A DNA stretch of 64,000 nucleotides from positions 126,136 through 190,135 of the forward strand of contig WBMV01005154.1 in assembly GCA_013396655.1 (NCBI GenBank), given 5' to 3'. This DNA comes from Campylorhamphus procurvoides. Lineage: Eukaryota; Chordata; Aves; Passeriformes; Dendrocolaptidae. The translations under genes were made by a program, and so were the position numbers. Positions 10,742 to 24,440 of the stretch are shown piece by piece. The notes below the pieces were generated by a model. The model saw nothing but the letters and a program-made list of their open reading frames with translations. It had not been told where the DNA came from and did no database searches. Numbering within the stretch: the first letter of the stretch is position 1; each line of letters opens with the position of its first letter.

Positions 10742-13700
10742 TTTCTCTTGGAGAAAAATGTCTATTTTTTTCTCTGGATGTGAACTGATGGTACCAAAGA
10801 ACCAGTGGTTTTACAAGACTTCATGTGAGCAAAATCTCTTGAAGCCAAAAATTAAAATGTACACCTGATAAAGTTGGACCAGGTTTTAATACTTGGTAAG
10901 ACCAGTTCCTTGGTTTCTCTTTTGGTTGAGGGGAAAGAAATACAGGAATATTCAGTAACTTTTCCTGAGCCACAGAAGTAGTTCACAGAGATGTAAGATT
11001 TTAACAGCTAAGAAAGGAAAAATACATTAATAAGGAAAAGTCTTGATCCTTTTATTCTTGTTTATTGATGTTATTTGGAGAGCTACATGGTTTAGATTAG
11101 TTTTTCTCTGACTCAGATGAGATATTTCAGATCAAAACTAAGAGTTAGGCTATTTAAAATCAGTTAGGGTTAGTTTCCAGCTAATGACACCTGAAGTGTT
11201 GCTCTCATCAATTTTCCCAACCCATGCAATTCTCCTGTTAAAGCAGCAGGCTCTTCTCATCTTTCAGTGTAGAGAAATACAGAGGGGAAAGAGGGAAGAG
11301 ATAGAAAACCTCTCTTACCTTTTCACATACCTTCAGAGATTTTGTGCATTTTTAAGGAACTTTTCAACAGTACCTCAGGTACCACAGAAAATGAGAACAA
11401 AAGAAATAAAAACCCCTTTTCCTGGGTCTCATTACATGCAGTTCATGATGAAAAGCTGACCAGCATTGTGAACTAAGGCAAAACCAGTATTTCTAGGTGT
11501 AACGAAACACTTTCAGACAAGCACATGGCCACAAAGGTGATTAAAGTCTCCACTTGTTGCCAATTTCCAGAAACTGCATCCCCTGAAACAGATAGAAATT
11601 AGTGAAACTCCACTGTGGTCAACCAAGAAATATTTGTCTATTTTTGCAATTCTTGCTTTGGTAAGACTTTTGTATTTCAGTTAAGTCTTCAGACTAAAGT
11701 TAAAATAAATTCATTGTGGAATACTTATTGATCTCTAAGTTAAAAATGTAAGATAAATGCAGCTGACAACGAATTATGACACAAGAATATGCACAATGAG
11801 ACACATCTTCCCCTTTGATAGCAAAACCTAAGCCATCCTTAATTTTTTTCTTTTTTCTCTCTTTTTTTTCCCCTTTGTCATACAACATTTCAGGGTATTA
11901 TTAGCAACCTACAATTTACACAACAAAACAAATGTTAGCAGCTGTGTCAGTATCCCATATCTGATAATCAAACGTTTTCTCATCAAGTGAGTTGTACAGC
12001 TGTGTGATTTGAATAATTAAATATATTTATTTAAATTGACAAAATAAAAACTGGGGGGGGATGAAAAGGACAGTTGTAATGTCAGTGTATCAAAATGAAA
12101 TGAGATCATTACCACCTTATACTGTAGGAATAGAGGAGGATGAAAACCAACAGTTCAGCCATAATGATTTCATTAGGATATGTATGTGGAGAGATGAAAG
12201 GAAAAGATCACTAACAGATTGCTAGTGAAACAGAGTGTAAAAGCAGCTGAATGTGGTAATACTTAGACAAATGAAAGTAGAAATGCTTCAGAAAATAAAT
12301 ATAAACTAAATCTTTTCCTCTGTTTCAGGCAGGTCGCAAGCAAAAGATAAAACACACATTTTGTCAATCCACCTTGAAGTCATTGATCTCTTTTGCACAT
12401 TGAACCTAATGAGGCAAGTAGGAGAAAATTGTAATGGGTCTTTCATGTGTGTGTTGCTGGACTTGGATTATTGTGAAGAACTAAATTGTGTTTTCTATTG
12501 AAAAGTCTTTCAAATAATGGCAGGATGTAATTGCAAATAAGATTATAAATATCTTTTAATGAAGAATTTCTGGGCTTCTTTAACTATAAATATGTATGCA
12601 TTATGTCAACTATGCAAACACACACACCTTTTTAAAGTAGCTACATAGTATTCATGAATATCACTTCAGACGGGAAATTTTTGGGGCTCTGTTTTATATA
12701 GACAAGAAACTGAAACTGGAGAGTTTTTCACCCTCTAAGTAACCCCTTTTTATTTAATTCAGTGGTCTGAAGGTCTATATGAGATACATTTCAGCATTGG
12801 CTAAAATATCTTCAGAAGGATTTATAATTTTACATCATATATCTTTGGAAATCATGAGTAATAGGATTCTCATATATGCAGCAAAAGAGTAGATACATAA
12901 TAATTACAAATGCCAAACTCATTTTTACACACAATCATGAACAAAAGTGTTAGACATATAAACTAAATAGTAAAGTTCTTTATATATAACAGTGTGCTTA
13001 AAATGTCTACTAAAATGTAAACTAAGAAGCACATTCCTGAAGCCACCTAGAGAGTAGCCATTAGGAACTGCTAAGTGCAGGCATAATTCTGAGCTTCCCC
13101 TGCTTTCTAAAGATTATGCTACATTTCCCCCTTTTCCACTGTTTTCTTGAAACAGGTTTCTAAGCAAGCAGTAGTAACTATGTAACTATGCTTTTAAATA
13201 AAAGAGGACGGGAATCAATCAGTGATCTACAGGCTGACATTGCTTATGGCTAGCTTCTCTACCAGTTTCTTTTTGAGGTGAGTGACCCAAAACAAAGAAA
13301 AAATTAAATAAAATTAAACCAACAGCAAACAAACAGCTAATCAAAAAACAAACAAACAAACAAAACACAAAAAAAACCAAATAACCAGTTAATAACCAAT
13401 TACAGATGCGTATATCCATGCATATCTTCATTAGAACTATGAAGGTGCCTGTTGTTTATTTGTAGATCAATCAAGGCCAGAGCTCAGACTCCATCACAAA
13501 ATCATTCGTACTTTTTGGCTTCTAAAATGTTGTTGAATATTTTTACCTAAACCAGTGCCCAGTTACAATCCAGGGTGTAATAGGGTTTGGCACAGTTCCT
13601 GGCAGGAATTATGGACAGGATCATTGTTTTGGAAAGGGCAGCACTGAATATAATATGAATATGAATTATGTAGTACTACTCTAAGACACAGCCGAACACA

Positions 13701-16700
13701 TTTCATGCCTTCATGTCAGGGTTCAAAACAGTGTGTACAAATAAACATGTTTCCTATATAAACCATATATTGCTAGTAGAGCTTTCCTTTTATGTAGTCT
13801 CAGACCTTCTTCTTTTCAGGACATATTAACTGGGATTAATAGTTACAGCATGATAATATCTCAGGGAACTTTTAAGGCTTTTGTGCATATGTAACTGTAG
13901 CAGCATGAATATTCATGTCCAGGATGCCATGGTGTACAATGCTGTATGAACACTGCTAATAATCTCAGTTCCCTTGATATTTCCGTAGCGTATTGTTTCA
14001 TTTTCTTCAGTTATACTTTTCAAAGTATTGCTCAGTGCCAATCAAAATTCTTCAGGAACCTTCAGCATTAACCTTGACAGACCTTTCTTTGGAACTAGAA
14101 AATTAGAAGGTTTCTGTTTATCAGACTCACCTCATACCCACAAGACCTAGAATGTTTGATTTGCTTTTTTTTTTTTTTTTTTAAGCAATACAATGGGAAT
14201 GCAGCTAGTCATGCCACTGTGTACGCAGACTCTCCAGACTGCTTCTTTTGCACATCCTGTTTGTTCAAATCCCTTTTTTTTCCACCTGCATTTTCCCTGG
14301 CCACTTTGTCATTATGTCAATTACTGACAGAGTGATATGTGTGACATAAATTTAGAAATATGTTCACTTCATTGGTCCTATTATTTTAATGTCAAAATGC
14401 AGGTATGAGGAAAACAGCAGCAAGAAAGCTGGATTTTCATCCTCAAAACTGAAAAAGTCAGAAACACCTGAAAAATTCCTTATTTTCGACGTTACTTTAT
14501 CTCATACAAACAGGGAATTTAATTCAATAACAAAATGTCTGTGACATACTTGTCATATAACTTTATAGTTTTATAATTCCTTTATAATTTTACAGTTGAT
14601 TAAGAGGGAAACAGACACAGCAGACTTCTTGTTAAAGCTTTTTGCTACAATAATTGTGCCACTTTGTCTGATTGCTCAGAACTTCTGCCATACATACTTT
14701 ATATTAAAAGGAACTGACTTTAAATTGCTATTATTACTAATATTAAAATCTACACAGATAGACAAATGCACAGTTACATTTATAAGTGTGTGTGAAAAAG
14801 CCAATAATTCTGTGATTTAGTGGCTACTGAAATTTACCAGCTTCAGTGAGCAGCAGATTGGACTCTTCAAAAGATGTGATCCAAAGTGATTTTAATATAT
14901 GTTAGTAAAACTAGGATTTTAATTTCTGTTTTCTTAAATACAGTGTCCTTTCAATCTAGCAGGGCTTTGGAGACTCAGGGTATATAAAATTAAGAGAACT
15001 CCAATTTTTCTCCACATATACAAATTGCCAAATGAACAAAACAACAGTGTTCTGGTATTATCTACTTAACAAGGGAAACAACATAAATGAAAACAAAGGC
15101 ATTTGCTTCAGCACGTAGCAGCAACTTGGATAACATCATACATAGAACAGGGAGTCTGTATTTTGGCCAAAAGTAGATGTCAAGGCTTGGGCACCATGCC
15201 TGAAATGCTATTATTAGGTTGGGAAAACAGAGTTACTGAACATGTTACAGTCTTGTCTTCATTTTGCTACATGAGCATATATTAAACAGTGATGTGAAAA
15301 GTCTGTGATAAGGCTTGAGGTACTCTAAATTATCACAGTTGATCATAACTCTTTATCCAAATTGTAAGATCTGGCCAGAAGTGGCAGTACCCTAAGCAAG
15401 ACAATAATGGCTTAGAAAGCTCAGAATCCACGTAATCAAGTTACATTTACATATCTCACAAACCAAGAAATATATATGCATGGATGTTTGAATTTCTGTT
15501 GTACCATGTTAATAAACTGTGGACAAAGTGTCCTTCAGCAAGGAATGTAGAAATCAAGGAAAGTATTTAGAGCTGTAAATACTGGAATTTTGGAAACATC
15601 CATGTCTTACTGTTTTAAGTTAGGATGCTAAGCAAAAAACCTTTTTGTCCTTTCTGTTCTTGCTCTTCTGGTGTCAAGGCATATTTCTACCTGGTTCACA
15701 AAAGCAAACAGCATCAGTAACCCATTCTGTTGTTCTTTCTTAGAAGCAGAATCTGATAGCCCATATTCAAATTTTCTCCACTGGATTACTGTAATATGCT
15801 TCATTATCAGCTCAGGATCTATTTGGAAGATATTGTTCTGAAGGGGAAGAATAAAAATAAGTTCCATGATATTTTACATAATATTTTTAAAGGCATATAA
15901 AGAAACTGGTTTACAAATTCAGTGTCCATCTCTTCTTCCAAAGAGGATGCTTGTGACTTCTAAAGCTCAAAACAGCTTCGAGCATTGCACTCAGAATAGG
16001 GTTTTTTCCCAATCCCACCAATCCTTCCAATGAATCAGAAGAGAATTCCAAATCTTATTAAAGGAGCAGAGAGAATGCTAGTAGTTAATTTTCCATAATG
16101 TTCCTGTAGCTGTCTCCTTTCTTCTTCAAGAATAATCTAAAAGTGTTGCCCTTCTCAGATTTTTACAAAGCCAGTCATATCAAACAGATGCATGAATAGG
16201 GCTGAGATTTGTTGAGGAAGAGGCTTCATTCTGGGAGCTGGAATGGCTGGCAGTTTACATTGTCAACAGACTTTTGCTGATTGGTTGTTATATTTTGGCT
16301 AAAATTTGTTGCTGATTTTTCTCTATGCTTAGCGATTATGTTTTTTTATTAATTGGTCACAGGAAGCCTGATATCTTACACGAATTTTGAAAGATCATTT
16401 CTGCACTGTAGATATGAAAATACTACCTGCTCATTCACATTATGCAATACTCTGAGAGAATGCTCGTATCAGACTGAAGGGTAGAGGATTCACACATGTG
16501 AACTGCAACTAAAAGTGATCATTAAATTAAAGAGTCCCTTGGCCATGATATAACATTCCAAGTCACTTCCATGCTGTTCCCATGTTATAATTCTTAGGTA
16601 TATTAATTGTGAGGGAGGTGCTCCCTGTAGGCTATTGAAACTTCAAATTTAGGACCTTAGTCAGGCAAATGTCTTATAGATCTTCAACTGAATTTTCCCA

Positions 16701-19700
16701 GGTAGTTTTCTAACAAAGGTTATCCTTCTTATATGCAACAAATGCAGAAATTATCATATATGCATATATCATGTGAGGTATCTGATCTCTCAGCGTATCA
16801 GTGCAGTTCTGCTGACATTACACATGACAATATCCAATTTAATTTTATTAGTCAATAGATGTTTTTCATTGGCATCTGGATGTTAAGGCCTCTTCCTGGA
16901 AGTAGAAATTATTCTTATGACCTCAGATTTTGAGTTTAATCACACACCAAGGCCAAATCAAGCCTTTACAGAAAGCTGTTTGATAATTAATACATTTGAT
17001 ACTTTCATTATTTTACTGGCACCTCAAACAAATAAGATAGAACATAAATGTAAAACTCTAACCACTAGTCTTTAAAATTCCATTAAATACAATTAGAATA
17101 AACCTTGAAAGAGTTTATGGGAGGTTATTGACTCAGTAAACATGTTACACATCATAAAGGAAAAGTAGGGGGAAAAGATGGAAATAAGATAAAATAATAA
17201 TGCAAGGATGTAAGAGTCATTATCTTGATCCTATTAGGTCAGTATTGTTTTACTGATGCTCACCAGTCCCTCACACTTCAGAGATGTTGTCTAGTTAGAC
17301 CTTCAATATGTAGAGATCAGTTTAAATCACAGAGCATCACTTTCTTTTTTCATTTTTTTGGTTATTGTTCCTTAACTGTTCCTATTGACCCTTAACTGTC
17401 ATTAACTCTCAATATTTCTGCTATCCACAGTTTTGAAGCTTGCTAAATCTTGATTCTTAACTCTGTGGGATACAGGACAGTTTATACAGTAATTTACAGA
17501 CATGTCAACATGGTACTCTAATTTAAAATCCCAGAAGAATGAGTATGGAAAGGTGGAGATGGAGCATAAGCTCTGTATCCTGTTTCTTTCTTCTTCATCT
17601 TTTCTTGATAACTGTTTTCTACAATTGCAGGTACAGAAAAACGTCCACAGGAAGAAAACAATTCACAGTGAAATAAAAAAAGAGATGTCTAAGCCCACAT
17701 ATCTATTGGGTTTTGAGACAGGCATAGCATCAGACTTTGTTTTCCTTTCCATCCCGCTATCCCACCCCCTCCCAAAAAATAGTTTAGCAAGAAAAAACAT
17801 ACACTAGGTTATTCTGATTTCACATACACCAACACTGCTGTAATTGCAAAGACTTACATATTTCAAAATTACCTGGCTAGCAGAGTAGATATAACCATAT
17901 ACAAGAAAACTCAAGGGTACATACAAATGTATTCTACATAGAATTCTTTCCTAAAAATAATATATTGATTGCAGTTTATTATTTGAATAATTATGGAAAA
18001 CATTATAAGATGGTTTTTATTTTCTAATTTGAAATGCTCTGCAGAAATGTGTTTTGTTATAAAATTAGTAAAGTAAAAGTCATAATGGTATACACACAGG
18101 TGCATATATCCATATGCACACATACCTATATGTGATATCAATCATAATTTTTATGTATTTTAATTTCAGAAATTTTGTATTCTGAAAACTGCAAGGTTTT
18201 TTGATAATGTTAAACTTTTTATGTCTTAAAAATATATTTAAAGATATTTTACTATGGGTTTTAACATTTAAAGTCTGCACAAAATATTTGTATAAGTTTG
18301 CTGATCTTTTCATCACACTTTTTTTCACTGCTTCTGTGTATGATTTGGCAATGCAAAAATATAATGACCTTACAGTCTAAGTGACTTTTCCAAGCAGTGA
18401 AACTAGTGATTTCATGGGATGACTAAGTTCAAGATTCTATCTCCTTGAAATTTGTTTCCAGGATGTTAACTGCAAAGCAAGTTATATATAGCAGTAAATG
18501 CATGCTTAATTTGTGCAGAAATCATGGTGTGATGAATACAATTAAGAGCCTCGGAGGGAATAATTATATTACTGCATAAAGCTGGTGGATCTCAAATTGC
18601 TTGGTGCCTGGACTTTAAATTGGCCCGTGTTCCTGTTGTGAAAGTCATTCATAGTAGTAACAAAACTGCAGTCAGAAATAGGGTAGTTTCAAAGTCATGT
18701 AAGTATATTTACTCATCTGCTGCAAATGACAGAGCCTACAAAATGGAAGCAGAATTTAGAAATAAATGCATAAAAATTTAATTCCATTAAAGACATGTGC
18801 AATCAATTATGAAATTAAAATATAATAAACAGTGTACATCAAAGTGTTGTTTCATGCAACAAAATGTCTTACAGAAATTATAAAATCTTAATGGTTGCAT
18901 TTTCTTCCATAAATGCACAAGTAGTGTGTTGTGGTTCTTCGTTGTCTTTCCAGTCTACCACAGGTACTTCCAAGAGGCTCTAATGAAGATCTGTAATTGA
19001 ATTAAAAGCTACAAACATAGCATAAGTCTAAAATTTGACTAATAGACAATTGCCTCCTATGGGACAGTAAGATTCCTCCCCAATGGTGTTTTGTAACCAA
19101 GGTCAAGAATTATGGGACTGGATTCTGTCATCTTAACAGCCAAGCATTATTCAATGAGCTGACATAGGGTTGAATGACCTAAAGTGTTTTTCATAGTAAA
19201 GGTAGTTCTGTAGCACAGATAGTTGCTCAACTTCTTTTTTTCCACAATTATTGAAGATCTAGTAATAGTCTTGTAAGGAGTGCATTTGACTTTGTGATCT
19301 AAACCAGAAATTTCTGAGACAAAGATACATCAGCTGCTGCAGCCCATTTAAGGTTTGAGGCTTTTGAATTTATCCAGCTCCTTTCAGCATTTGGGAACCA
19401 TTTTGCTATTCTTCTATTTGATTTTATACTTCTTAAACACACTACAAAAAAACATGAAATTGTGTATGTTGCACTAGAGAAAAAAATATATAGTGACTAG
19501 TTCTAAGGTCAGTAGCCTTGAAATATTACCCAAGGGAGAAAAAAAAAAATTACCGAGATCTGAAACTATGGTTACGATCTGAAAATAAAGGCTATGGGCA
19601 TTATTCCTGAACTCTGGTAAGTTTTCTTTTCCCTGGCCAGTATTTTATAAAACTCTTATTTGGAAACTAGGCATCATTTACTCTTAATACAATGCTAGTC

Positions 19701-22700
19701 ATTTGAAAAAAGATAATGTTGCAGTGTATGCTTCATCAGGCTCTCTCTTTATGTGAAAAGATTAATGCATAATTTTAAGTACCCTTATTTTTAGATAATG
19801 ATATAGAACACAGGTATTAGTAGTCTAGAGATAAAACTAGAGTAATAAAACATAACTCAAGGTTTGTGTACCCTAAGACATCATGTTGATGCTGCTGATG
19901 CAGTGATAACAATGAGAATACAATATGTCTCTTACCTATAGCAAGATTTTGTAATGTTTTCCATTGCCATTACTCTGCTTCCCTCACAAAATTGATAGTG
20001 GATGAGAAGTTAGTTCAGGACTTCCTGTTAGAACTTTTCCTCTACGAGGTCAAATTTGTGATTTGTTAGGGTTTTATGTTTCTATAAAACTTTTATTCAA
20101 AATGTGTGCTATGGTAAAGGAAAGCCTGTGCCAATTTGCCTGAACTCTCCTTTCAATACACTGGAAAGTGTGAAATATACAAGCATTCTACTGAAAAAAA
20201 AAAAATAAAATCATCTTTGTGTTGGAGAGGATGTCCAGTACAATGTAACATCCATCTTTATGCCTAAAATCTCATTTTCTCTCTTCCCACAACCTCAAGC
20301 TACAGTCCTTAGAGAAAGATGAATAGAAATTACCTTGTGCAGCATCCATTTAATCACTGTTTTAGTCAACACCTTTGCATGGATAAAGCTTGCATCCAAT
20401 GGGACTGCTAGGATAAAAATTATCTCCAGATGACCTGTAGAAGCTGCATAATATTGCAAGTAAACTGTGCTTACAACTAAGACTTCCTTTAAAGTCAAAT
20501 AAAATCAAAGGGAGGGCCACACATTAGCTGCCATATTGATTACAAGGCTTCTATAAACCACTACTGGTAACTCAAAATGAGCACAAAGGCTACTTTAAAA
20601 ATATAGAGGATACTTTTCTAAATTCCTTCTCTTTTTAAACTAATTCAACTACAAAGTAGACACTTTCTAATGATACTTTTTAAATAAAAGTATTTTCTAG
20701 TAATACATATGTTAATAATCGTCTTCTGTATCTCAGTGTAGGATAGTTCTTGCCTTCATTTCTGAAAGGTATTCACAGTGCCCAGATGTTAAACTGTTGA
20801 AATTTCTTTTTGAACAGTAGCATCTGGCTTATTGGCAGGCTCTACTTTTTCTTTTGTTGGCTTGACTGCAGTTGTCTTTAGGCTGTGAAATGATTAGGAT
20901 ACTGATGTGATATCTTATTCACTAGAATCCCATTGCTTTTACCTAACTCATAGTTTCTGTTCTGTAACACTTCCAAAAAAAAATCTAAATAACAACAGAA
21001 TTTCTCCCAAAGATTTCTGTGTGATCTGAAAGCAATGGGAGGGGAAAACCAAAATGATTTCTCCAAGGATAAGGCAGAATGGATGCTTTGCAGGAAAAAC
21101 TGTGAAAGGGATGACAAAAAAGGTAAAATAACTAATAGATTTTTTTTTATCACTATAATGCCATTCAGATTTCTAGCATAATAAATTTCTTTTTGAAAAA
21201 GTTTTTGGTAAAATGCTTTATTTTCTCCTTAAACAGGATTCACGTTATTTATTACATGAGTTAGGATCCTCCTTTTGTCCTACATATGAAACATAATAGA
21301 AAGCATATAAAATTTTAGAACTGTATAGTTTCTTAAGGAGAGAAGCAAGAGTGGACAAAAACATATTACCTACTTTTTTTAGTAAATTACCCCCCATGTA
21401 GAGATATTGATATGTACTCGGCTTTTGACACAAAAGGAAAGACTTCCTTTTGTATATACAGTCTTTCCTCTATGGTCATATGCCTCTTAGCCTGAACTTC
21501 AGTGTACAGCCTTTTAAATTACTGGTTGATTTTTATCTAATGATTTTAAGAAAAATACTTTGTTATTCATTCAACTTCTGAGCTGATATGTTGCAATATA
21601 GTCTCAAAAATATCAATGATGTTGTAGGTTTTGTCTGTGGGGTGAAAGGAGCTTTGTTCCTACATATATAGATCCTTTTAAAGATTGTCTTGAAGACTTT
21701 TTTCCTTGGTCCTATTTAGCCTATGAACATTTCATTCAGTTATTTTGGAAGGAGATATAAAATTCTGGCATATGGAAGGCAGTTTTTGTTTTCTCACTTA
21801 TGAATATTCATACAAACAGCAGATTTAGCTATCAATACTGTCCTCTTTTAGTCTCATAAACTTAATCTGAGTTTTTAATCTGAGCTTGAAAATTCTGTGA
21901 TTCTCAGACTGCATTTTGGATCCAAATTGCCATCTGGCCATACCTCTGTTATATAATACTAGAAAAGATTGAGTCAATGTAAGTAAAGCAGATGGTAAAA
22001 GGTGCCTGCTGACCAAACAGAAGCAGTGGGACTCAACCTGGATGGGTCAGCCTATTTGCTATAGATTTTGGTGCTACTGTATATCATATATACACATATA
22101 CATCTCATATATATTACATATTATAGCTTTCTTTACATAACACTGTTGAGATGTTAAAATATTTGGTTTATATTTTTGTGTAGAGTCTACATGTCACCTC
22201 CTTACTTCAGAAATTAATGTAATTGGAGTTATTTTACTTCAAATTAAATATCTTTTGTAAAGATACAGGAGCATTACTTGATATATATCCAATTTGTCTT
22301 CCAATTTATGAAAGTATAATGATATTGCATCATTTTTATAAAGTTAATCAAGACTTTAATAGGACAGCTATGTTACTATTGAGTTGTTTGGGTTTTTTTA
22401 ACTATAATGCATGCCTTCAACAAGATTATGCAGTGTAACAATGAATTCACTAATTAGAAAGTTATTACTACTGTATAATGAGCAGAAATGCTAGCTTTGT
22501 AAGTTGCATTTTTAAGATGCTTTCAAATAAACGTAAAAAATTTTAAAATATACATCAATAGTTAGAGCAGGGTATTTCAGGGGTACAGCAGGGTACTTCT
22601 ACAGGCACTTCATCTATTTTACTTCCCCTTTTTTCATCTGATGATGTATATTTCCATGTATGTAAAATAACCATAGGAGGACTTCACTTAATACCTCTGT

Positions 22701-24320
22701 GTCTTGATAATCTCTAACTTGTTTTGCATACATGTGAGAAGCTCATGCCAAAGACCAGGAAAAAACTGTCAGGTTTGGTTGAACAAGGCGGTTTGTTATA
22801 TATTTTTAAGCTTGTTTCAACTTTCAGTTTCACACGACAATTGAAATCATATTTCATCTCAGAGCAAAAGCAGAAAAGGTCATATGATTAAGAAATAGAA
22901 ACATGTTTAATATTAGGAAGTGCAAATACTGACCATATTAGAAATTGTGCTCCTTTTTTTTTTTTACTAATGAAGAACATAAAAATACAATCACATCAGC
23001 CATATCTCACTTTTTTATCAAATTACTTAACGAGTTTCCTCTTTTTTTCTGGTTGCAGAGAGATGAAGTAAAAATTGCTCTTTTGAGTAGAGTGGATCTC
23101 ACTTTCAGATTGGAGACAGTTGAATTTAAATACCTAAGTTTAAATTTTCATCTCTGAACAAAGTGTTCAAATGTCTATGAGGGGTAATACAGATCTACTT
23201 ACTACACTAAGTACTAAAAGATTTTGGACAACTATTTAACCCACCTTTAAATAAATATATATATTTGCACTTCCCTAAGTCTAATTTAAGTATTGTTCAG
23301 GTATCTGATATCCTTTTGTGGTAACTGAGATATCTGAATAAAATAGGTAAATAAGAGAGAATCCTCATGAGTCATTTTAGAACCCTAGTTTTGGGTCAAA
23401 CAGGATACAATAGAATTGCTTGTCACGTGGAATAGGTATGTTTTATGTCAACTGCTTTCTTACAATTAGCATGCGCTCACTCATCCTTATGTAGCGTCCT
23501 TTGTATCGGTGACAGCCAGTCAATTGCTCATTTAATTACTGAGTGTAATTACAGCAAGTTAAATAAGAGGCCAGCTTTTAGATCTACATAGCACCAAAAT
23601 GCACTAAGAATATGATAAAGCACCAAGACCTTTTTTAGTAAAATGTCCTGTATTGTGTAGAGTATTTCCACTATACGCATTACAAGGGTCATATTTTTCA
23701 TTATACATTTTATGTAGGCACAAGTTCCAGGAAACAATGAAGCAAGTTATCTCTGCACTTTTGATTTGAGATCCTCTCAAATACTTCAGCATTTCACAGG
23801 TTCTTTTAAATGGCAGAGTGAAAGTGGAAAAAGGTATCAGTGGCTCTAAGGTCTAATTTTGTACTTGACATATAGGACAAGGTATTACATAAGAACTGCC
23901 TTTAGTTTCTGCAGTCCAAATTAGGCAAACTTTAGAGAGGGAAAAACTCTTTTTTTCCCCTTAATCTGAGCTCACATATGGCTGGAAATTCCAAAATCAC
24001 CCACCATCTTGCATGATAAAAACCAGAAAATAGATAATGAAAACAAAAACTTTATGCACTTTTTTGCTTTTCTGTATGGTAACTTCTGAGTGATGCATTA
24101 TTTTTTTTGTCTGTTTGGGGAGGAATCTAGATGTGAGTCATACTGTTTTAAAGACTTGCTGTCTTGTTTTGGCAGACAGGAGCAACCCTGCACTGCTGTT
24201 TCCTGAAAGATGTTATTATAATGGACATTACTCCAGTGAATTTGGCAAGCCTCGCAAGTTGAGAGAGATGCTGCTGTATCTTTTGGCACTAGCATGCAGA
24301 TTAGACTTGCAGTTCCCTGA
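10742..24320. other. long AT-rich region without recognised genes
   Basis: About 13.6 kb in which I see no transposon, RNA gene or supported exon. Simple tracts include a (CAAA)n-type A-rich stretch at about 13340-13375, T18 at 14165-14182 and G8 at about 12053-12060. A few open frames follow good AG acceptors (12329 and 17636) but lack convincing donors or recognisable peptides. The region is compatible with a large intron or gene desert. Confidence 0.5.
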
Positions 24321-24440
24321 TGTCTCTTTTTCTTTCTTTTTCTTTTTTTCCTTCTTTTTTTTTCCCCCCTTCCATTTCCTTTTCGTTCTTTTTTTTCCCC
24401 CTGTTTTCTTCTGCCTCGCCCCCCCATTTTTTTCACCCTA
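24321..24440 (+). repeat. long polypyrimidine tract
   Basis: About 115 bases that are almost entirely C and T on the plus strand, including T-runs broken by C6-C7 runs. On the minus strand it reads as a lysine/arginine-rich pseudo-peptide and on the plus strand as polyphenylalanine; both are artefacts of the tract. Such tracts can adopt triplex (H-DNA) structures and are prone to replication slippage. Confidence 0.85.

Noticed and set aside
12329..12417. 89-nt segment with AG acceptor, one open frame and a GTAGGA donor
   Set aside because: The donor is mediocre, the peptide is unremarkable, and the open frame runs on past the donor, so the exon edges are not supported.
15110..15171. Short open segment between CAG and GTAGAT
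   Set aside because: The polypyrimidine tract is weak and the segment too short to judge.
17502..17807. 101-codon frame containing a good AG acceptor at 17635
   Set aside because: No convincing donor, no start logic and no recognisable motif; likely chance.
23059..23183. Strong-looking acceptor TTGCAG followed by an open frame at the end of a 70-codon ORF
   Set aside because: All frames hit a stop before any usable donor; could be a non-coding exon but no evidence.
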